A stretch of 64,000 nt of DNA from Solanum dulcamara (Eukaryota > Streptophyta > Magnoliopsida > Solanales > Solanaceae): the NCBI RefSeq assembly GCF_947179165.1, contig NC_077237.1, positions 59,627,523 to 59,691,522 on the forward strand. Direction: 5' to 3'. Below, piece by piece: positions 58,230 through 64,000 of this stretch. Every line of letters begins with the position of its first letter. Within the stretch, counting starts at the first letter, position 1. Both the position numbers and the translations under genes were made by a program. The notes below the pieces were generated by a model. It made no database searches, was not told the DNA's origin, and saw only the letters and a program-made list of their open reading frames with translations.

Positions 58230-58246
58230 GAAGAGTGATGAGGAGC

Positions 58247-58256
58247 TTTATATATA
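58247..58256 (-). promoter_or_regulatory. TATA box of the RING-H2 gene
   Basis: The minus strand reads TATATATAAA, followed by GCTCCTCATCACTC and then the first ATG at 58229. With transcription starting ~30 bases beyond the TATA box, the start would fall at about 58220, just past that ATG. The MITE end begins two bases upstream of the box. Confidence 0.65.
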
Positions 58257-58257
58257 G

Positions 58258-58741
58258 TACTCCCACCTAGATTTCATTTTATGTGTTTTAATTTAACCAG
58301 TACAAATTCTAAATAGTTAATGATTTTTTTAATTTTGTGTATTAAATATGTATATGATATATTGAAATGTCATTTAAATTTTATGATTTTAAATATATCA
58401 TGAGAATTATTAAGATTAAGAATTTATTTTTCTCTATCCCAAGTTATGTGACACTTTTTATTTTCCAAAAGTTAATTTGATTAATTTTTTAAATTAAATT
58501 AAATTAGATCAACTTAGTCTGTAACATTTTAGATATTTAAAATCTATATGAAATATACTACAAATTACAATTTTTCTCATGATGACAAATTACATTTAAA
58601 TTATGCTCAAAATTTATATAATATAGTTTGAATTTTCAAAATAAAAAGTACCACAAAAATTGAGATACATAAAATACTAAATATAAATAATAATATTTTT
58701 TAAAAGTAAAATAAGACACATAAATTAAAATATAGGGAGTA
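58258..58741. mobile_element. Stowaway-like MITE (484 bp) in the RING-H2 promoter
   Basis: The left end is TACTCCCACCTAGATTTCAT and the right end, read in reverse complement, is TACTCCCTATATTTTAATTT. Both then share TTATGTGT(T/C)TTA. Ends of the CTCCCT type with a TA duplication are typical of plant Stowaway/mariner MITEs. A second internal copy of the motif near 58431 (TATCCCAAGTTATGTGACAC) suggests a nested or composite insertion. The interior is AT-rich with no ORF. Confidence 0.65.
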
Positions 58742-59060
58742 ATATGGGTACTAGCACATGGACCACTAGGGGTGGGCACAAATATCAAAACACTAGACCG
58801 AAGCGAACTAATTCAATTCTTCGATTTCGGATCTTCAATTTTTTGGTTCGGCGGTCCACTGGCAATTAAATTATGCATGAACAAAGCAAAGTAGCAACAG
58901 TTTTACAATTCAAATAATTACCTTCAAACATTAATTTACAAGAACCCAAACGTATTTTTATCGATGTATGTCATGTGTAGGAATCCATCTACGTCTTTGT
59001 TTTCCTTGAACAGTAGTTGGAGGCACATTATTCTTGACAAAGACAAATATGATCTTTTAA
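58742..59060. other. Spacer, no gene seen
   Basis: It contains GGGGTGGGCACAAAT near 58768 and a TTCGGATCTTC/GGTTCGGCGG stretch. These resemble ends of small plant DNA transposons, but no partner end is visible. Confidence 0.4.
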
Positions 59061-59061
59061 G

Positions 59062-59989
59062 CATAATAAGTGTTTGTTGGTGAGACACATATGTAATCAT
59101 CTAAAATTTATTAATTATAAATTTATAAATGATTCAAATTATATTAAATTCAAGATATATTAGCCCAAATAAATATTATGAATTAATATAATTGGGTTAA
59201 TTATTTAAGTTCAATAAATATAGATTTAATTAAAGTCCAAATTAATTGATTTGGGCTATAATAGATGAGCCCACTTTGTTAAGCCCAATATCGTCTCATC
59301 CTAGAGGCTCATTTTAGTGTCACGTGTCAAATGACGTGGCATGTCAAGTCAAACAAATAAATCAATATGATCATGCCATGTGTTAAAATGACAAGCTCAC
59401 TTTGCTAAATCCCAACATGCCATGTCACTTAAATCTGATTGGTCGAAGCGAAATCTGTTCTTATCACAACTCCTCTATTCAACAACTATAAATAGGGGTC
59501 TTCATAATTTAGAAAAGACACCAGAATTCTAATAAGAAGCCAGAGAGAGCTCTTGGATCAAACGCTGCAGATTTCTCTACGTGCTACAAGTTCAAGAACA
59601 ACTCAATATCAAGACCACCAGATTTAAGAACAAGCTCAAAAGCCCTTGAATTCAAGTACAAGTCAACATCAAGTTCAAGAACAAGTTTAGATTAAGTTCA
59701 TCAAATTCAATTCCATATCAAGTTCATCAAGTCCACGAATCAAGATCAAGACAACAAGATTCAAGATCAACCCTAAAAGCCCTGAATTCAAGTACAAGTC
59801 AAGATTAAATCCATCAAGTTCAACCAGATTCAAGATTAAGCTTACAAGGCATTGACTTTATATTTGAAAAGACAAATCAAATGATTCATAGAGATTGTAA
59901 TGCTCATATTTTAAAATCAAATACTACGATTGTTGCAATACTTTTTCGGTCCTGATTATTATTTTCTCAATGCGGATTTTATTGTCTAC
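59062..59989 (+). repeat. Probable LTR of gypsy-like element H
   Basis: AT-rich U3 is followed by an ACGT-core block (GTCACGTGTC near 59319, TGACGTGG near 59332), a TATA box CTATAAATAG (59487-59496) and a leader of repeated CAAG/TTCAAG words (about 59590-59850). The end is placed at TCTACA (59989), before AATTTGTGCACGCTAGTTGG, which sits where a primer site would be. The left limit is approximate. No second LTR lies in the window, so the assignment rests on promoter layout and the gag that follows. Confidence 0.5.
59590..59850 (+). repeat. TTCAAG/ATCAAG repeat leader in H
   Basis: The words TTCAAG and ATCAAG recur many times. A longer unit beginning AAAAGCCC and continuing TTCAAGTACAAGTCAA occurs near 59638 and 59773, about 136 bases apart. 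It lies just beyond the TATA box, so it would be transcribed as leader. Confidence 0.6.
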
Positions 59990-60059
59990 AAATTTGTGCA
60001 CGCTAGTTGGACAATCTCTACCTCTCATCTCAACTTTTCAATCACCAAAGAACATCGAA

Positions 60060-60509
60060 ATGGCTTCCAACAAGATCAACTCCCAATAACTTTCTCTAAC
60101 GTTGCTAACTCCAAGTTCTCTGCTTATATAGAAGGAATCCTTGGTGTTATCTTTGGAAGTTTTGGGTTTGTTACGAGGATCAAGGCCACTATGCTGGGAT
60201 AACAAACACTTCAAGTGTCTTCCACGTCAACTCTTGCTTTTGGGTCTTTAACTTCAAAAAGAGAAGGTTCCTCTACAAATGCTTCAGAATGAAGAAGTAT
60301 TATTGTTGAAAGGATCAAGAAGACTCTAGCTCCACTTGAACTCTCTGGTTCCAAGAACTCTTCTACAAAAAAATACTATGATTCAACCAAAAAATCCTCT
60401 CCACATGCATCGCGTGATGTGAGTCCTTTGAAGATTAACTTGCACAACAATCTATGCTACTCTCCTACGTCCCCAATGACCATGGAATCCATAGTAAATG
60501 GCGTTGTTA
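60060..60509 (+). pseudogene. Start of gag-like ORF of element H, frameshifted and truncated
   Basis: ATG (60060) opens MASNKINSQ followed by a stop. In the adjoining frame the reading continues PITFSNVANSKFSAYIEG and VIFGSFGFVTRIKATMLG to a stop at 60202. A one-base loss at KINS/PITF therefore explains the break. Further downstream are SSTSTLAFGSLTSKREGSS and, near 60480-60509, MTMESIVNGVV. The style resembles N-terminal parts of plant gypsy polyproteins, but no capsid domain is reached. The frame is cut at 60509 by the next LTR. Confidence 0.5.
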
Positions 60510-62709
60510 TGTTGAAAAAAGATGGTTTAAAATAAATTTTAACTTTATAGAAAGAAAATCAATTTTAGAAAAAAGAGTAGTCGCCACTTAAATTTTTAAA
60601 GAAATTAAGAAAACTTAATTTAAAAGACCCTAACAGATTTAAGTCTTAAAAATTCAGAGAAAAAGGTACGAGGTTCTTATTTTCACTTTGAGAAGGTGTT
60701 GAGAATTTAAATTGGCCGCTAATGCGCGGTAATCCGACGATTTGAAAATTATTTGACTAACTTTTAAAAATATTAATTTAAAAGGAAATGAAGACTTTAA
60801 AATATATTTTTTTGAAAAAAAATGATCAAACTTAAACATTGAAAATAATATACATGTATAAAAAAAAAGTAAAGTTTATCAAATGCCTAAGTAAAGCTGT
60901 AAAATCATCTAAAAAATAAATTAACATGAATTGGTTTATCTTTAGGAGAATCCAATTAAGTTCAAACAAATTAAAATTAATATCTAAGCAAGCATAAATA
61001 ACATAAGTGAATAAATTATTACAACCCGAATTAATATAAATAAATAATAAATAACACATGAAAATATTGTCCGACACTTAGTTTCTGTACGTCTGGACTA
61101 AGCTATTGGGCCATCTGCATTTTGGGCCTTAAGCACAATTTCACTGTATATCGCAGTTGTATACACACTGCATATCAGAATGTATATACATTGTATATCG
61201 GAATATATATATACTGTATATCAGTGTATACACTATTATTTTTTTGCATATCAGACTATATAGATACTGTATATCAGTATATACGATACTATTTTACACC
61301 TGTATTCCGTGTATACAACCCAATATCAATATATACATCATGAATATTACCTTCTTTTTCCATTTATCAACTTTTCAGCAATTCAAACAAGATGATGGAA
61401 GACTCAAAACTCTACGATGTGCAACGATGGGGTCCAAAGATGGACTCGAATTGATATCACATGCACCAAAATAAAATTACATAAGCATTTACTTATTTTA
61501 AGCTAGACCAAGGAATATATCATGATATTTTAAGTTATTAAATTGATGAGCATCCTAAAAGTGACTAAAAACATGCACATATGTGGACAAAGGAAATGAA
61601 AGAAGAAATATATTCAAGTAACTAAAGAACACGAATTTAATATACACACTATACTAACTCAAGTTTTAAAGAAAGAATTAAATCAATTAGGCCATGAAAG
61701 TTCTAGTTGAATAATAACTTTAAGCATATTTTGTTATCTAAATCATGTTAAAAGAAGAAATTAAAAACATAAAAATCTACATTGTCAAAGGAAACTATTT
61801 GGAAAAATAATGAACAAAATTAAGATCTTTCATGAAATAATCCTAACACATGATAGCTAATTAATTCTAACACATGCTAACTATAAATTTTTTTATCATT
61901 AATCTAATTATTCTTAATACATGCTAACTAAAAAAAACAAGACTACGAATCAACTAAATATAAAATATGAAATAATTAAATAAAATAAAGCTAAGAAAAG
62001 ACTTTAGCTTTTTTCGGGCAGCAAGACTGAAGACGATGAGCGAAAGAAAACTTCACCACCACCCAAGAGCTTGATGGAACTCCAATCTACAAAAAAAAAA
62101 GATTAAAAATTTAGACTCGAACCTTCGTGGGTTCGATAAGAACACAGTTCTTAACCTAAATTTTGACTTCAATCTCCTATTTTTCTTGAAGAAAAATATA
62201 GATTGAAAGCTAAAATTTTTTACAACTTTTAGGCTGGGGACAAGAGTCCAAAATCCTAACCAAGTTAAGAAAATTTTTAACTTTGGGGTGGCTAAAAAAC
62301 CTCTCATTTCTTCTCATTCTTAATGAAAATATGAACCTTTATATAGGCTCCAAAAATCTCAAATTCCTCATAAATTTTCGATGTGGGAGACTTGGAGTTT
62401 TTTTTTAGAAAAAACTAAAAATTTTAAAAATACAAACTATAATTAAACTAACCTAACTAACATTATATTTAGTTAAAAATAAAATCTTTTTGAGATAATT
62501 TTTAAATAACTACATAAATAATAATCAAAGATATAGTTTATAGAAATATATATATTATACTAAAATTTATAAAAAAAAATAAAAATAGTTAAGAATAACA
62601 TGAAAATATCTTTGTTTTTATAAAAGCTAATTATTTTAAAAAATATTTGAAATTCAAAGAAATTCGATAGCTAATTTGCGTTGTGGAGAGTCAAAATTGG
62701 GTGTCAACA
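60510..62709 (+). mobile_element. Tat-like LTR (about 2.2 kb) inserted after H gag
   Basis: The ends are TGTTGA (60510-60515) and TCAACA (62704-62709), perfect inverted termini. Early words (GTCGCCACTTAA near 60570, GGTACGAGGTTCTTATTTTC, GAGAAGGTGTTGAG) recur in plant Tat-type elements. A TATA-like CTTTATATAGG lies at about 62337-62347. The right side is ACTGT, not the left-side TGTTA, as expected if this is a 5' LTR whose element continues beyond the window. Small minus-strand ORFs inside are not supported as genes. Confidence 0.55.
61143..61345. repeat. ~25-bp tandem repeat in the U3 of the Tat-like LTR
   Basis: Words of the form GxATATCxGxxTATAxA recur near 61146, 61171, 61194, 61217, 61247 and 61273, spaced 23-30 bases, then degrade. 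Each is close to self-complementary (TATATC/GTATA). The open frames across it (repeating YISVYT) come from the repeat. Confidence 0.65.
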
Positions 62710-63039
62710 ACTGTCCCTTTCTTTGGATATGATCGATAAAAGAGATCCTGAACAAAGAAAATTGACAAATCCCATTTTGACCGACTCCATCATCATCTTT
62801 CCAAAAAAAAGGATTGGTACAAATTTTGGAATTATGGTTGAACCCCAAAATAACCACACGCTTCCCGATAGGAATGTGGTTTACTGTGTTGGAAGTCGTT
62901 TCTTAGCTCGTGTCCTATGAGTTTGATATTCCTCTTTGGAATGTGTCCCTTTTTGCTGCTAAGAAAAGATTCCACATTGTGTTGCATCCTCTTTGATGTT
63001 GTTCGCACTTTCTTTCATCCTCTTTGCATGTGGAAAATC
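62710..63039 (+). other. Leader of the Tat-like element, no gene seen
   Basis: It follows the LTR end directly with ACTGTCCCTTTCTTTGGATA. No capsid-like reading is visible. It runs into the minisatellite. Confidence 0.4.
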
Positions 63040-63979
63040 TTCATTGATCTATTGGTAGGATAATGCTTCTCTATCAGTATGAGGGTGATCCATTAATAGG
63101 ATACTCAACAAAATAATTGTATGTCCATAGGTAGGACGAATGAAGATCCATTGGTAGGATATAAATGTGTGTGTCCATCGATAGGACGAATGAAGATGAT
63201 CCACCGATAGGATATGATGCATGTCTATTGTAGGATAAATAAATGCGATCCATTTGTACGATATTTTGGCAAAATAATTATCTGTCCATCGGTAGGACGA
63301 ATGAAGATCCATTAGTAGGATATAAATGCGTGTCCATCAATAGGATGAATGAAAATCCATTGGTAGGATATGTTGGTCCATTGGTAGGACGAATGATGAT
63401 CCATTAGTAGGATGTAAATGCGTGCCTATAGATAGGACGAATGAAAATACATTGATAGGATATAAATGCATGTCCATCGATAGGACGAATGAAAATCCAT
63501 TGGTAGGATATGTTGGTCTATCGATAAGACAAATGATGATCCATTAGTAGGATGTAAATGTGTGTCCATCGATAGGACGAATGAAAAGTCCATTGGTAGG
63601 ATGTAAATGTGTGTCCATCAATAGGACGAATGAAAATCCATTGGTAGGATATCTTGGTCCATCGATAGGATGAATGATGATCCATTAGTAGGATGTAAAT
63701 GTGTGTCCATCGATAGGACGAATGAAAATCCATTGGTAGGATATGTTGGTCCATCGATAGGACTAATGAAGGTGATCCATCGATAGGATATGATGCATGT
63801 CCATTGGTAGGACGAATGAAAATTGATTCATTGGTAGGATATGATGCATGTCCATTGGTAGTACGAATGAAAATTGATCCATCGGTAAGATATGATGCAT
63901 GTCCATTGGTAGGACGAATGAAAATTGATCCATCGGTAGGATAGGATGCATGTCCATTAGTAGGACGAATGAAAATTGG
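63040..63979. repeat. Minisatellite of TCCATxGxTAGGAy half-units
   Basis: About 35 half-units contain CCATTGGTAGGAT or CCATCGATAGGAC. They alternate with linkers (ATAAATGTGTG, GAATGAAAAT, ATGATGCATG) to form composite units of roughly 45-75 bases. It reaches nearly to the window end. On the minus strand the units translate to repeating HPTNGHASYPTDGSIFI-like words, which reflect the repeat and are not evidence of a protein. It sits after an LTR, as tandem repeats do in several Tat-type elements. Confidence 0.85.
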
Positions 63980-64000
63980 CAAGTTGCACTTCAAATCTTC

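Noticed and set aside
58764..58860. hAT-like transposon end (GGGGTGGGCA word, CGGTTCGG-like text)
   Set aside because: No partner inverted end or 8-bp duplication could be found nearby.
60832..61077. 81-residue minus-strand ORF with hydrophobic text
   Set aside because: AT-rich LTR interior. Leu/Ile/Phe/Asn bias is expected from base composition.
63040..63979. CRISPR-like array
   Set aside because: Plant nuclear context, degenerate half-units, linkers that are themselves repeated, and no unique spacers or cas genes.
63518..63994. 158-residue minus-strand ORF
   Set aside because: It is the translation of the minisatellite; the repeating peptide follows the DNA period.

Overview
This is a plant nuclear window, almost certainly from a heterochromatic, transposon-packed intergenic region of an asterid dicot. 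Solanaceae is my best guess. The reasons are long-LTR Ty3/gypsy elements of the Tekay/Del chromovirus type, two SINE-like copies with a (TTG)n tail of the kind known from tobacco relatives, and a plant L1 LINE with a C-terminal RNase H. I cannot name the species. No rRNA, tRNA, CRISPR array or bacterial-type operon was seen. Only one convincing host gene was found, a RING-H2 finger gene on the minus strand at 57738-58229.

Layout. 1-448 is AT-rich flank. 449-10462 is a decayed Tekay-like element (A1) with both LTRs, the 3' one cut short. 10463-14647 holds two further truncated gypsy pieces (G and C), each with an LTR end, a primer-binding site and the start of gag. From 14648 to 55973 lies one old A-family element (A2), broken open by later insertions that can be ordered by target-site duplications (TSDs). 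Element B sits in its reverse transcriptase (16434-31964, TSD GTTTT). Solo LTR D (35846-38635, TSD TCTTA) and solo LTR E (39908-55723, TSD CTATG) both sit in its 3' LTR. E was itself opened by a ~10 kb LINE on the minus strand (about 40180-50340) and by minus-strand solo LTR F (52095-55275, TSD ATTTC). D received a SINE (38074-38222, TSD TCAATTGGTTA).

Element B carries a 5245-bp head-to-tail duplication (20178-25422 and 25423-30667) with one difference in everything I compared. Its terminal LTRs differ at about 20 sites in the first ~345 bp. The duplication is therefore far younger than the insertion, or is an assembly artefact.

The LINE is the best-preserved element. ORF1 (DUF4283 plus a zinc knuckle) and ORF2 (endonuclease, reverse transcriptase, zinc-binding domain, RNase H) are broken only by three in-frame stops and overlap as ATGA. 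An unusual ~3 kb 3' region follows, containing tandem repeats of ~168 bp that stay open in one reading frame. This is the most novel-looking structure in the window.

55974-64000 is lower-copy sequence. It holds a SINE, an AT-rich foldback, the RING-H2 gene whose TATA box abuts a Stowaway-like MITE, the 5' part of another gypsy-like element (H), a Tat-like LTR with TGTTGA/TCAACA ends, and a minisatellite running to the window edge. Apart from the RING-H2 gene, nothing here looks like a working host pathway. The genes are retrotransposon gag and pol ORFs decayed mostly by changes that read as C-to-T or G-to-A.
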